A stretch of 64,000 bases of DNA, from contig JANXRW010000157.1 of NCBI GenBank assembly GCA_025356655.1, positions 1-64,000 on the forward strand. The letters run 5' to 3'. Made by a program: the position numbers and the translations under genes. Origin of the DNA: Betaproteobacteria bacterium. Lineage in GTDB: Bacteria; Pseudomonadota; Gammaproteobacteria; Burkholderiales; SHXO01. This document shows, piece by piece, positions 54,068 to 62,574 of the stretch (the stretch's first letter is position 1; every line of letters starts with the position of its first letter). The notes under the pieces were generated by a model. The model saw nothing but the letters and a program-made list of their open reading frames with translations. It ran no database searches and was not told the DNA's origin.

Positions 54068-54709
54068 TCAACGCCCCCTTGCCGGTGCCGAGCGCACCGC
54101 CGGGAGCGGTGCGGGGGCAGCCGACACGTCGGGCGCAGGCAGGGGTGCGCGTGCGCCGGCGCCCTCGGCCACGTAGAGCGTGAACCGGGCGCGTCCTGCC
54201 ACCTCTGGGTCGAACAGGTGTTCGCGCTTGACCGAGAGTTCCTCCAGGGCGAGACCGGGCACCGCCGCCAGCGCCTCACCCAAGAAACGACGCAGCCGCG
54301 GGTAATCGCCGTGCACGGGGAGGTCGATCTGGTAGGAGCTGATCCCCGTTTCGCGGTCGCGCCCGAGACGGTAGTCCCCCGACTCCAACGTCATGTGATG
54401 GTGCTCTGCCGCCTGCGCGATGCCCATGACCCGGCCCACCACCTGCTCGGGGGCGGCCATGAGGCGAACCACCTCACGCAGGTCCGCCTCCGGGGCCGCC
54501 TGGAGCGGCGCCGTACCGTGCAGCCGGCGCCGTTCAGTCCCCTGCTCGAGTTCTCCCACCAGTGCGGCCACCTGTCGACGCGCGGGGAACACGGCGCTGG
54601 CAAGAAAGGCCACGCTGAAAGCGAGCAGGGCCACCCCAACCATGGCGGTGCGCGGCAGGGAGCCTCCCGGGAGTCTCGCCAGGGGGGCTAGAAGGGTTCG
54701 TAGATCCAT
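54068..54709 (-). CDS. PilO/GspM-like inner-membrane protein
   Basis: A 213-residue single-pass membrane protein. A helix at about 20-42 is followed by a short coiled coil and a ferredoxin-like periplasmic domain (ISSYQIDLPVHGDYPRLRRFLGEALAAVPGLALEEL), the PilO/GspM fold. It overlaps the PilN-like gene by 22 bp. Confidence 0.78.
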   Translation of the reverse strand: MDLRTLLAPLARLPGGSLPRTAMVGVALLAFSVAFLASAVFPARRQVAALVGELEQGTERRRLHGTAPLQAAPEADLREVVRLMAAPEQVVGRVMGIAQAAEHHHMTLESGDYRLGRDRETGISSYQIDLPVHGDYPRLRRFLGEALAAVPGLALEELSVKREHLFDPEVAGRARFTLYVAEGAGARAPLPAPDVSAAPAPLPAVRSAPARGR

Positions 54710-55266
54710 CGTGCGGTCAGTGCGAAGCGAATACCTTGTTTGTGGGGTGTCCCGGCCGGCCTGTCGGCACCGGGCGGCGGCTCCTTGCCGTACTCGTGAC
54801 TGGCGAGGTAGACCCCCTCCAGCGAGGGTGTGGCCTCCAGGCGAGCGAGGTAGCGTTCCAGCGCACGGCGATCCTTCGCCTCGCCCGAGAGGCGCACCTG
54901 GTGCTGTGAGGGCATGGGTTGCAGCGCCAGCACGGCCACCTCCTCGTCGCTTGCAGCCTCCAGGTCATCGAAGAGTGACTGCCAGGGAATCGCCAAGCGC
55001 TCGGCCACGTCGCGGCGCGCCTTGAGGCGCAGGGTCGCCGTCCGGCTCTCCGCCTGCTGCTCGCGGCCCGCGGGCGCGCGCGGCGCTGGCGACCGCGTCG
55101 ACAGGGCCTCGATGCGCGCCTCCAGCGCCATTGCGGTCCGGCTGAGGTTCAGATACCAGAGCGTGTTTCCTGCCGCGGCCAGCACGCCCAGGGCGAGCAC
55201 CACGAGACCAAAGGTCTGGTTGCCCCGGCGCCTTACCTGAAAGTCCAGATCGAGCAAGGCGATCAT
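54688..55266 (-). CDS. PilN-like inner-membrane protein
   Basis: A 192-residue protein with a short cytoplasmic N-terminus (MIALLDLDFQVRRRGNQ), one membrane helix at about 18-38, a coiled coil and a PilN/GspL-C-like domain (VRLSGEAKDRRALERYLARLEATPSLEGVYL). It follows the PilM-like gene by 34 bp. Together they replace the single GspL of classical T2SS. Confidence 0.78.
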   Translation of the reverse strand: MIALLDLDFQVRRRGNQTFGLVVLALGVLAAAGNTLWYLNLSRTAMALEARIEALSTRSPAPRAPAGREQQAESRTATLRLKARRDVAERLAIPWQSLFDDLEAASDEEVAVLALQPMPSQHQVRLSGEAKDRRALERYLARLEATPSLEGVYLASHEYGKEPPPGADRPAGTPHKQGIRFALTARWIYEPF

Positions 55267-55300
55267 GCGCGGCCCCGGGCGGCGCGATTTAGGGCGCAGG

Positions 55301-56098
55301 TCATGCTGCCTGCGGCTCCTGCCGCAGTCCCTGCCATCCCCGACCCTCGGCGAGCACCGTGGCCGGCCATCCGGCCTGCCCCAGGTAGCGGGCCTCCTCG
55401 GCATCTGCGCCCACGAGGTAGACGGGACAGTGCTCCGCGCCGACGCCCTCGGCAAGGGCCGAGCCTTCCAGCAAATCGAGCAGCGCGCGGGGATCGGCCC
55501 CCAGGAAATGCTGGTTGCGCACGGCCTGCCAGGCGCCGGCGCGGTTCAACCCCAGGCACACCCGACCGGGCTCCAGCACACCCAGCCAAAAAGTCGTGCC
55601 GGAGAGCCCGCGGCGGAAGGTATTGCAGGCCCCGGCGAACAGGGGTTCAACCTGGGCGAGCCGCAGCCCCGCGCCAGTGGCGAGTTCCCGCAGCGCCAGC
55701 AGCAGTGGGGAGCGGATACCGGCGGCTAGGCGTGCCTCGCCCGCGCGGGCAGACGCCACCGTGAGTTCCAGCCCCCCGGCAAGCGCACCGTAGGCGCCGG
55801 CGAAGCAGTGCTGGGCATGCGCCAGGCGCTCCTCCTCGGTGTTGAGCCCGTCCACGGCCGGGATCACGGCGAAGCGCACGAAGTGGCCCGACAGGCGCAC
55901 ACGCAGCCGCCCTCGGCGCGCACCGCGTGCTGCCAAGCGCCGCCCGAGTTCGGCCACGGCCGGCGCAAAATCCGTCACGTCCTCGCCGGCGTCCAGGAGA
56001 CTCGCCTCCTCGCGCCCCGGCATCGCCCCCGCACGTGCGAGCGTCACCCCCAGGGGGCTGAGTACGGCTTCCAAACTCTCACCCCACCACGGTGACAC
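55301..56098 (-). CDS. PilM/GspL-N-like actin-fold protein
   Basis: A 265-residue cytoplasmic protein that probably couples the ATPase to the membrane assembly. I recognise it mainly from position between GspE and the PilN-like gene and from strands such as FWLGVLEPGRVCLGL and RLRVRLSGHFVRFAV, which suggest the PilM/GspL fold; sequence identity to PilM is low. The GTG at 56098 lies inside gspE and has GGAGGAG seven bases upstream, one of the best ribosome-binding sites in the operon. Confidence 0.65.
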   Translation of the reverse strand: MSPWWGESLEAVLSPLGVTLARAGAMPGREEASLLDAGEDVTDFAPAVAELGRRLAARGARRGRLRVRLSGHFVRFAVIPAVDGLNTEEERLAHAQHCFAGAYGALAGGLELTVASARAGEARLAAGIRSPLLLALRELATGAGLRLAQVEPLFAGACNTFRRGLSGTTFWLGVLEPGRVCLGLNRAGAWQAVRNQHFLGADPRALLDLLEGSALAEGVGAEHCPVYLVGADAEEARYLGQAGWPATVLAEGRGWQGLRQEPQAA

Positions 56099-57791
56099 GA
56101 TTGATCTCCTCCAATGTGGTCTCGCCGCGGCGGGCCAGTGCGAGCGCGCCTTCGCGCAGGAAACGCATGCCATTGCGGCGGGCAGCATCCTTGATCTGAC
56201 GCAGGGAGGCACGGCCGGCGATGAGTTCGCGCAATTCGTCATTCATCACTAACAACTCGGCGATGGCTCGCCGGCCCTTATAGCCGGCCCCCCGGCACAG
56301 CCCGCAGCCGCGCCCGGCACGGAAATCGAAGCCGGCGGCCTCTTCGCTGCTCAATCCCGAGGCCGCGACTAGGGCGGCTTCGGGTGGATGCGGTTCCGTG
56401 CACCCCGGGCAATTCAGGCGCACCAGGCGCTGGGCCACCGTGCCGGATAGGGCACCGACGAAGCTGAAGGGATCCACGCCCATGTGCGTGAAACGCCCAA
56501 TCACGTCGAGCACGCTGTTGGCGTGGACGCTGGTGAAGACCAGATGGCCGGTGAGTGCGGCCTGAATCGCAATCTGGGCCGTTTCCGGGTCGCGAATCTC
56601 GCCCACTAGGATCTTGTCCGGGTCGTGCCGCAGGATGGAGCGCAGGCCGCGCGCAAAGGTGAGTCCCTTGCGTTCGTTCACCGGGATCTGCAGCACCCCG
56701 GGTAGCTGGTACTCCACCGGATCCTCGATGGTGATGATCTTGTCGCGGCCGGTATTGATCTCCGAGATGGCGGCGTAGAGCGTCGTGGTCTTGCCACTGC
56801 CCGTGGGACCGGTGACGAGTAGCATGCCGTAGGGCTCGGCGGCCAGACGGCGGATCACCCGCATGGTCTCCGGCTCGAAGCCCAGGTAGTCCAGGCGCAG
56901 ACCACGCACCTGGTCCGACAGCGCCTGCTTGTCGAGGATCCGCAGCACGGCATCCTCGCCAAAGATACTGGGCATCACGGAGACGCGGAAGTCGATCTCC
57001 CGGTCACGCACCATCACCTTGAAACGACCGTCCTGAGGCACGCGCCGCTCGGAGATGTCCAGGTCGGACATCACTTTGATCCTGGAGACCACCTGCTCGG
57101 CGAACTGCAGCCCCGCGGCGGTGCCCACGGCGGAGAGCACGCCGTCCACACGGTATTTGACGGTGAGACCCGCCGGACTCGTCTCCAGGTGGATATCGCT
57201 GGCCCCCACCTTCAAGGCGTCATAGAGGGTGGAGCGCACGAGTTTCACCACCGGGCTCGTGTCGGCGCTGATGGATAGCAGCGACAGGTCCTCGGCGCGA
57301 GCGCCCTCGGGTATGGCCCCATCCTGGGCGCCGACCATGTCGTCCATGGCGCGCACGGTCTCTTCGTGACGCGTCAGGTAGGCCTGGATGTCCGCCCGGT
57401 GCGCGAGCGCCACGGCGAAGGAGCGGCGAACGCGTTGCTCGGCCCATTCGCGCAAATGGCCCGCGAAGGGATCTGCGGTCACCAACAGCAGTTCACCGCT
57501 TTCTTCCCGAAACAGAATGCATTCGCGCTGCACGGACTCCGGGAAGGGCAGCAGGTCAAATTGTGGGGTGAGCGCGTGCAGACGTTCCATGCTGGCCACG
57601 GGCAGCCGCGCCGCATTGCCCAGGCGGCGTAGGAACTCCTGCGGTGGCAAGCCCAGTTCGTCTTCCAGGGCATCGAGCAGTGGACGCCCCCCCGCCGCCG
57701 CCTGGCGCGCTCGGGCCAGAGCGGCAGCGGGAATCGCCTCCTCACCGACGGTCGCCGCGGCGTGGGCTGTGGAATCGGGGCGGTCGTTCAC
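56079..57791 (-). CDS. gspE: Type II secretion ATPase (GspE/PilB family)
   Basis: A 570-residue hexameric ATPase. The N-terminal MshEN/GspE-N domains span about 1-170. The motor domain has Walker A GPTGSGKTTTL near 327, an Asp box (ITIEDPVEYQLPG), Walker B LRHDPDKILVGEIRD and the His box (GHLVFTSVHANS). A tetracysteine zinc motif (CPGC, then CGLCRGAGYKGR) is present. The GTG start overlaps the gspF stop (GTGA). Confidence 0.95.
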   Translation of the reverse strand: MNDRPDSTAHAAATVGEEAIPAAALARARQAAAGGRPLLDALEDELGLPPQEFLRRLGNAARLPVASMERLHALTPQFDLLPFPESVQRECILFREESGELLLVTADPFAGHLREWAEQRVRRSFAVALAHRADIQAYLTRHEETVRAMDDMVGAQDGAIPEGARAEDLSLLSISADTSPVVKLVRSTLYDALKVGASDIHLETSPAGLTVKYRVDGVLSAVGTAAGLQFAEQVVSRIKVMSDLDISERRVPQDGRFKVMVRDREIDFRVSVMPSIFGEDAVLRILDKQALSDQVRGLRLDYLGFEPETMRVIRRLAAEPYGMLLVTGPTGSGKTTTLYAAISEINTGRDKIITIEDPVEYQLPGVLQIPVNERKGLTFARGLRSILRHDPDKILVGEIRDPETAQIAIQAALTGHLVFTSVHANSVLDVIGRFTHMGVDPFSFVGALSGTVAQRLVRLNCPGCTEPHPPEAALVAASGLSSEEAAGFDFRAGRGCGLCRGAGYKGRRAIAELLVMNDELRELIAGRASLRQIKDAARRNGMRFLREGALALARRGETTLEEINRVTVVG

Positions 57792-58975
57792 TGGAGGTTT
57801 CCCGCGAGGTCGAAGATGGGCATGTACATGAGCAGCACGACACCGCCGATGATAAGTCCGATGAAGAGCATGAGGATGGGCTCGAACACCCGGGTTGCCC
57901 AGTCCACCCAGCGGGCCATCTCCCGGTCATAGAAGGCGGCGATACGTTCCATCAACTCACCCATCTCGCCGCTGCGCTCTCCCACGCGGAGCATGCGCAG
58001 GGCCACCGGCGTGGTGAGCCCCGCCGTCTCCATGGCATTGGACACGGACTGCCCCTCGCGCAGAAGGCGCAGGGCCTCATCCAAACTGGGTCGCAGCGCT
58101 GCCGAGAGCAGGCCAGCGCTCATGCCAATGGCGGAAACCACGGGCACCCCGCCGCGCAGCAGCATCCCCGTGGTACGGAAGAAGCGCGAGAGTTGGTAAA
58201 CGCGCAGGCGCTCCCCCACGCCGGGGATCCGCCAAATGCGGCTGGCTATCCAGCGGCGCACGCGCGGCCGGCGCTGCGCCCAGACCAGCCCCACGACCCC
58301 CGCCACGAGCGCCGCCAGAATGCTCAGCCCGTGCTGCGCCAGGGTTTGGCCGAAGAAAAGCAGAGCGCGCGAAAGAAAAGGCATCTCGGTACCCAGGTCC
58401 GCGTAGATGGCGCTAAAGCGCGGCACTACGAAGCCCAACAGGAATAGAATCACGAGGCTGCCCACGGAGATGAGCAGCACCGGATAGATGGATGCGGCGA
58501 CGAGCTTTCCGCGCACTTCCTCCAACTGCGATTGGACGGCCACGAAACGCTCCAGGGCCTGCGGCAGGTCGCCGGTCCGCTCGCTCGCCCGAACCGTAGC
58601 CACATAGATCGAGGGAAAAACCCCCGGCACCTGTTCCAGCGCCGCAGAGAAAGTCTGCCCCTCGTAGAGCCGCTCGAGGATCTGCTTGAGCACCGAGCGC
58701 CCCGTGCTATCGCCGTGCTTCTCGGCCAGGGTCTCGATGGCTTCCACCAGTCCAAGGCCCGCGCCCAGCAGGGCCAGCAGTTCCTGACTAAAGAGCAACA
58801 GGGGGAAGCGGCTACGCGGTGCAAGCAGGCGCCGCGCCGGTGTCTTGATGCGGAGCACCGTGAGCCCCCGGCGTGCGGCCTCGGCGCGTGCCTCGGTCTC
58901 AGTGTCGGCGTCGACCTGGAGGTTTTCTAGGCCCTGGGGGCCGAGCGCACGTACCTCGAAGCGCATCTCGATCAC
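57788..58975 (-). CDS. gspF: Type II secretion inner-membrane platform protein (GspF family)
   Basis: A 395-residue polytopic protein with two T2SSF repeats (about 65-190 and 270-390) and membrane helices near 165-190, 215-235 and 365-385. Motifs such as FSQELLALLGAGLGLVEAIETLA and GEMGELMERIAAFYDREMARWVDW are typical. The start is GTG in a GTGA overlap with the gspG stop; an ATG three codons in (58966) is the alternative. Confidence 0.95.
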   Translation of the reverse strand: MIEMRFEVRALGPQGLENLQVDADTETEARAEAARRGLTVLRIKTPARRLLAPRSRFPLLLFSQELLALLGAGLGLVEAIETLAEKHGDSTGRSVLKQILERLYEGQTFSAALEQVPGVFPSIYVATVRASERTGDLPQALERFVAVQSQLEEVRGKLVAASIYPVLLISVGSLVILFLLGFVVPRFSAIYADLGTEMPFLSRALLFFGQTLAQHGLSILAALVAGVVGLVWAQRRPRVRRWIASRIWRIPGVGERLRVYQLSRFFRTTGMLLRGGVPVVSAIGMSAGLLSAALRPSLDEALRLLREGQSVSNAMETAGLTTPVALRMLRVGERSGEMGELMERIAAFYDREMARWVDWATRVFEPILMLFIGLIIGGVVLLMYMPIFDLAGNLQ

Positions 58976-59385
58976 CAGTTGGTGATGTCGGCGTCCTCAC
59001 CCGTGCCACCGGGGCGCCCATCCTTGCCATAGGAGAGCACGTCGAAATCGCCGTGCTCTCCGGGCTGCTTGTACAGGTAGGCGTGACCCCAGGGATCATC
59101 GGGGATCTTCTTGCTAATGTACGGTCCCGCCCAGCGCGCCTCATTCGGCGGTGCCACCAATAGGGCACCGAGGCCTTGCTCGGTGGTCGGGTAGTGGCCC
59201 ACGTCCAAGCGGTACTGATCCAGCGCATGCTCGAAGGACACCAGTTGGGAGCGGGCGGCCTTCACCTCGGACTTGCCCACCTGACCAAAATACTTGGGCG
59301 CCACATAGCCCGCCAGCAGGCCCAGGATAACCATCACCACGAGCAGTTCGAGCAGCGTGAAACCGGAATGTGATCTGCGTTGCAT
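58972..59385 (-). CDS. gspG: Major pseudopilin GspG
   Basis: A 137-residue classical GspG with the processing site SG-FTLLELLVVMVILGLLAGYVAPKYFG. Downstream are SQLVSFEHALDQYRLDVGHYPTTEQGL and the C-terminal calcium-site region YGKDGRPGGTGEDADITNW. Conservation with true T2SS GspG is strong, which supports secretion rather than pilus assembly. The Met at 59385 gives the usual six-residue leader. It is the first gene of the operon. Confidence 0.96.
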   Translation of the reverse strand: MQRRSHSGFTLLELLVVMVILGLLAGYVAPKYFGQVGKSEVKAARSQLVSFEHALDQYRLDVGHYPTTEQGLGALLVAPPNEARWAGPYISKKIPDDPWGHAYLYKQPGEHGDFDVLSYGKDGRPGGTGEDADITNW

Positions 59386-59942
59386 AGTTTGCCGGGTGGG
59401 TTGGGTGACCGCGAAGGAGCCGGTAGTGTAGGGGTGGATTGCGACAGTGGGGTTACATAGAGGGACCACTCGCCGCTTTCCAGTATAGTCAAATCGCCCG
59501 TACATCATCTAAAAGCGCCCTTAGCCCGCGCGAATCCGTTGCCGCGCTTCCAGAATGCCAATATCGACAGCAAGCCTGAAATCTTGCGTCCCTACCATCG
59601 CTCACGGCCAGCGTGCGGTTCCTTGACCGCGGGTTGGCGCAGAAACTGCTTTTGACGTTCCACGACGATGTGCTGCGGACGGCAACCGAGGAGAGATCCC
59701 CAGGCCCAAGCATCCATCCGGGAGTCCCGGCTAGGCAGGGCTAGTTCCTTAGCCCTCCGGCGGGCGCCCCGGGCGCTATCGGGCCCGAGACTGCCGCTGG
59801 TGCCGAATTAGAGTTCGCAGGCGCGCCTCAACGGCACACACGCCGCTAGCGACCAACGACGGGCTCCTAGTGCTCCGCAATACACAGCGGGTTCCAACCT
59901 AATTGGGTGGCCCCCAGCCGGGCCATTCGGGAGACAGTGGTG
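59386..59942. promoter_or_regulatory. Upstream region of the type II secretion operon
   Basis: No gene is supported in these 557 bp. A plausible -10 for the minus-strand operon is TATACT (seen as agtata at 59482-59487), directly preceded by TTTGAC; no good -35 can be fixed. The part from about 59580 to 59900 has mixed composition and several frame interruptions and might hold remnants of a mobile element, but I cannot name one. Confidence 0.35.
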
Positions 59943-60245
59943 ATGAGCGGAATCTCCAGCAGCAAGCGCAACATGATCGACCTGTTGGTCGCCAATGCCG
60001 TGTCAAGCGTGTCCGACGATCCCGACGGGACTTGGCTACGCCTGATCCTGCGCCGCGGCTTCAACGGCTTCGAGAACATGACCGAGGTGCAGCTTCGGAC
60101 CGAATTGCAAATGCGTGGGCTAGCCGGCTACGAAAGCCAGGACGCGGAGGAGGTCGACGCCGAGGACGACGAGGATGCAGGCGTCGAATGGCGCATGGAC
60201 TTCGGGCCCACCATGGCCGTGGCCTCGGACTTGGACGCCTACTGA
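59943..60245 (+). CDS. Small acidic hypothetical protein, 100 aa
   Basis: Not recognised. The N-terminal 70 residues look alpha-helical (KRNMIDLLVANAVSSVSDDPDG, then LRLILRRGFNGFENMTEVQL). The C-terminal 30 residues are very acidic (runs of Asp and Glu) and end in DLDAY. GGGAGA lies about nine bases before the ATG at 59943. It stands alone on the plus strand between the T2SS operon and the arsenic genes. Confidence 0.5.
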   Translation: MSGISSSKRNMIDLLVANAVSSVSDDPDGTWLRLILRRGFNGFENMTEVQLRTELQMRGLAGYESQDAEEVDAEDDEDAGVEWRMDFGPTMAVASDLDAY

Positions 60246-60397
60246 TCGTGCCGGACACGGCGGTGACGGCTGTGGTCAGTTTGTGCCATGGCGATTTTGT
60301 GACCGCCTGATCCTTCCGGCCCGGGGCGAGCGGCGCTGGCGGCGACGTCATCGCCGCGCCGCGGGTGCTCGCTCGAACAGCGGGGTGGCGGACCGAG

Positions 60398-60436
60398 CAT
60401 TGTAGGGTTCTACTGTTCTATCACCATGGAACAATG
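60398..60436. promoter_or_regulatory. Candidate ArsR operator
   Basis: Nested inverted repeats precede arsR: CATTGT (60398-60403) with ACAATG (60431-60436), and GTTC (60407-60410) with GAAC (60429-60432). They end 12 bp before the GTG taken as the arsR start. Position and symmetry fit autoregulation by ArsR; the sequence is not a textbook ars box. Confidence 0.35.
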
Positions 60437-60448
60437 GATTAACAAGGC

Positions 60449-60823
60449 GTGGTTTCCGCCCTGGCCGCAATGGCCCACCCGCTGCGGCTGCGGGTTTTCC
60501 GGGCGCTGGTCGTAGCCGGCCCGGCCGGACTCACCCCGGGCGTGCTGGCGCAGCGGATGGAAGTCCCCTCCAGCAGCCTGTCTTTCCATCTGAAAGAACT
60601 TGCCGGCGCCGGCTCGGCCTCCCAGGAGCGCGATAGTCGGCACTTGGTCTACCGTGCGCGCATCGACCGCATGGCGGGCCTGCTCTCCTTTTTGAGCGCC
60701 AACTGCTGCCAGGGCCAGGCCGGTGACCTGCCTGCGGTATTTTCTTGCGCGCCCGAAGCGTCGGCGCTAGCGACGAACCTCCCCCACCCTCGGCCCCTGC
60801 CCCGACGGAGCCCTCATGACTGA
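60449..60823 (+). CDS. arsR: ArsR-family transcriptional repressor
   Basis: A 124-residue winged-helix regulator. It has ALAAMAHPLRLRVFRALVVAGPAGLTPGVLAQRMEVPSSSLSFHLKELAGAG and a C-terminal NCCQG cysteine pair that may bind As(III), as in ArsR types with C-terminal cysteines. The GTG at 60449 is used. An ATG at 60426 would add MEQWINKA, which looks like the usual ArsR N-terminus but is out of frame by one base, so a single-base deletion near 60445 is possible. Its 3' end overlaps arsC by 8 bp. Confidence 0.82.
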   Translation: MVSALAAMAHPLRLRVFRALVVAGPAGLTPGVLAQRMEVPSSSLSFHLKELAGAGSASQERDSRHLVYRARIDRMAGLLSFLSANCCQGQAGDLPAVFSCAPEASALATNLPHPRPLPRRSPHD

Positions 60824-61322
60824 CGGCACCTCCAATGTGTTGATCCTCTGCACCCACAACTCGGCCCGCAGCGTGCTGGCCGAGGGCATGGTCAACCACC
60901 TCGCGCGGCGCTTCGCGGCGCCGCTACGCGCCTACAGCGCGGGAAGTTCGCCGAGCGGGCGGGTCAATCCCCTCGCCCTGGAGGTGCTCAAGCGTGCTGG
61001 CGTGGATGTCACCGGCCTGCGCAGCAAGCACTGGGACGAATTCGTCCAGGGAGGATGCTCCGCGCATGCGGCTGGTGATCACCGTCTGCGGTAACGCCGC
61101 CCAGGAGACTTGCCCGTACTGGCCGGGGGCTCCCTTGGCGTTGCACTGGGGCTATCCCGACCCCTCTGCCGCCACTGGCGATGAACAGGTGCTACGCGAT
61201 ACCTTCGAGCCCACCCGGCAAGCCATCGGCTTGCCGCATGCTGCAACTCGTGCAGTTGCCCTGGAGCGTCATGGCCGACGACGACCTGCGGCAGGCGCTC
61301 TCGGCGCTGGGCGCGAGCTGGC
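60816..61322 (+). pseudogene. arsC: Arsenate reductase (LMW-phosphatase type), frameshifted
   Basis: The frame from 60816 encodes the P-loop VLILCTHNSARSVLAEG and continues to SKHWDEFVQG near 61052. Homology then continues one frame over as DAPRMRLVITVCGNAAQETCPYWPG...HWGYPDPSA, so one extra base (near 61053) interrupts the gene. Near 61235 it shifts again to RMLQLVQLPWSVMADDDLRQAL. Each jump restores typical ArsC sequence after a single-base change. The catalytic Cys of CTHNSARS and the CGN/CPYW cysteines are present but in different frames. These are either real inactivating mutations or sequencing errors. Confidence 0.8.
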
Positions 61323-61979
61323 ATGTCGAGATTGGCACGACACCTCCTGGGCGAAGCCCTGGGCACCGCCCTGCTGCTTGCCGTTGTCATCGGCTCCGGG
61401 ATCATGGGGGAGCGGCTGTGCGCCGGCAACGTCGCGGTGGCGCTGCTGGCCAACACGCTCGCCACAGTGGGCGGCCTATACATCCTCATCGAGGTCTTCG
61501 GCCCAGTGAGCGGCGCACACTTTAACCCCGCCGTTAGCCTGGTCATGACGCTGCGCGGTGAACTGGCCGCGACCTGGCTCCTCCCCTGCGCGCTGGCGCA
61601 ACTCGCCGGTTCCCTGCTCGGGGCTTGGCTGGCACACGGCATGTTCGACCTCCCCATCCTGCAGTTCTCGTCCAAGGTGCGCAGTACCCCGGGGCTGTGG
61701 CTGGGCGAGGTGGTGGCGACCGCCGGCCTTCTGCTCGTCATCCTCCGCGCCCCGGCGGGGAAGGCGTCGGCCATGATCGCGGCCTACATCGGCGCCGCCT
61801 ACTGGTTCACTTCGTCGACATCCTTTGCGAACCCTGCGGCGGCCTTCGGGCGCATGTTCAGCGACAGCTTTGCGGGCATCGCACCGGCGAGCGTGCCGGC
61901 ATTTGTGCTCTGCGAGGTCGCCGGCGCGCTCCTCGGGTTGGCACTGCACCGGATGCTCTCGGCCCCGACGGACCGGTGA
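61323..61979 (+). CDS. AqpS-like aquaglyceroporin (MIP family)
   Basis: A 218-residue, six-helix channel probably releasing As(III) formed by ArsC, as known for aqpS genes inside ars operons. Both pore motifs are present: SGAHFNPAVS near residue 65 and SFANPAAAFGR near 165. The N-terminus EALGTALLLAVVIGSGIMGERL is characteristic of this subgroup. The ATG at 61323 lies just after the decayed arsC. The frame is intact throughout, in contrast with arsC. Confidence 0.9.
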   Translation: MSRLARHLLGEALGTALLLAVVIGSGIMGERLCAGNVAVALLANTLATVGGLYILIEVFGPVSGAHFNPAVSLVMTLRGELAATWLLPCALAQLAGSLLGAWLAHGMFDLPILQFSSKVRSTPGLWLGEVVATAGLLLVILRAPAGKASAMIAAYIGAAYWFTSSTSFANPAAAFGRMFSDSFAGIAPASVPAFVLCEVAGALLGLALHRMLSAPTDR

Positions 61980-62370
61980 GCGACGCCCGTCGCGCGTGAC
62001 CGGGTGCGTCGCCTGCGCTACCCGATGTTTGCGATCGGTGAGACCCGCGCCGCCGACAACAGCCTGGGTCCTGGCTAGGCGTTTGCGCAATGGGCACGCT
62101 TGCACTGACACGCGTCCACCTGCTCAAAGGAGACAGTTTGCACAGGCGATGCGCGTTGCCGCCGCCGTCAAGTGGGATCAATTCGGGCGCTTTTCCCCAA
62201 GGGCCGCACTGCCGAGATTGCCGGCCTGATGCGGGCGGGATTCGACGAATGATCGGAGATTTGAACGGCCCAAAATATCAGATGGTCCGCAACCTGTTTA
62301 ATAGGTCCTGAGCCTGGTTGAAGTTGCTGTTCGCAACCCAACACTCACTGGGCATCAGCCACGACCGCCG

Positions 62371-62424
62371 CAAGCCGCTCGCTCGCTACGGCGCTCCCGA
62401 TGGGCGCGCTTCGCGAGCAGCTTG
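62371..62424. repeat. Imperfect inverted repeat with 30-nt loop
   Basis: CAAGCCGCTCGC (62371-62382) pairs with GCGAGCAGCTTG (62413-62424) with one mismatch. The loop is GC-rich and itself structured. It could be a terminator-like or recombination-site-like element; no gene ends directly before it. Confidence 0.45.
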
Positions 62425-62562
62425 CTCTACTGAGATACACCGCCAGTGGGGGATAAGACTCAATTCGCTGATGTAACTCCCGGCGCGCGGGGAACGGAAA
62501 CACTTGTGGTTGCCTTCACCAAGGCCACAAAAGGGCTAGCCAATACGCACTATCCATGATAG

Positions 62563-62574
62563 GTTACATGTAAC
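62563..62574. promoter_or_regulatory. Palindromic operator candidate of the mazEF pair
   Basis: GTTACATGTAAC is a perfect 12-bp palindrome ending 18 bp before the antitoxin ATG. The pseudo-palindromic TATCCATGATA lies just upstream at 62551-62561. Autorepression by an antitoxin-toxin complex at such a site is usual for this gene type. Confidence 0.5.

Noticed and set aside
59489-59713. 74-residue minus-strand frame upstream of gspG as a transposase remnant
   Set aside because: The composition is Ser/Arg-rich and I could not match any transposase motif.
60816-61094. Functional 92-residue arsenate reductase
   Set aside because: The frame ends early and ArsC homology clearly continues in the other frames, so the gene is broken or mis-sequenced.
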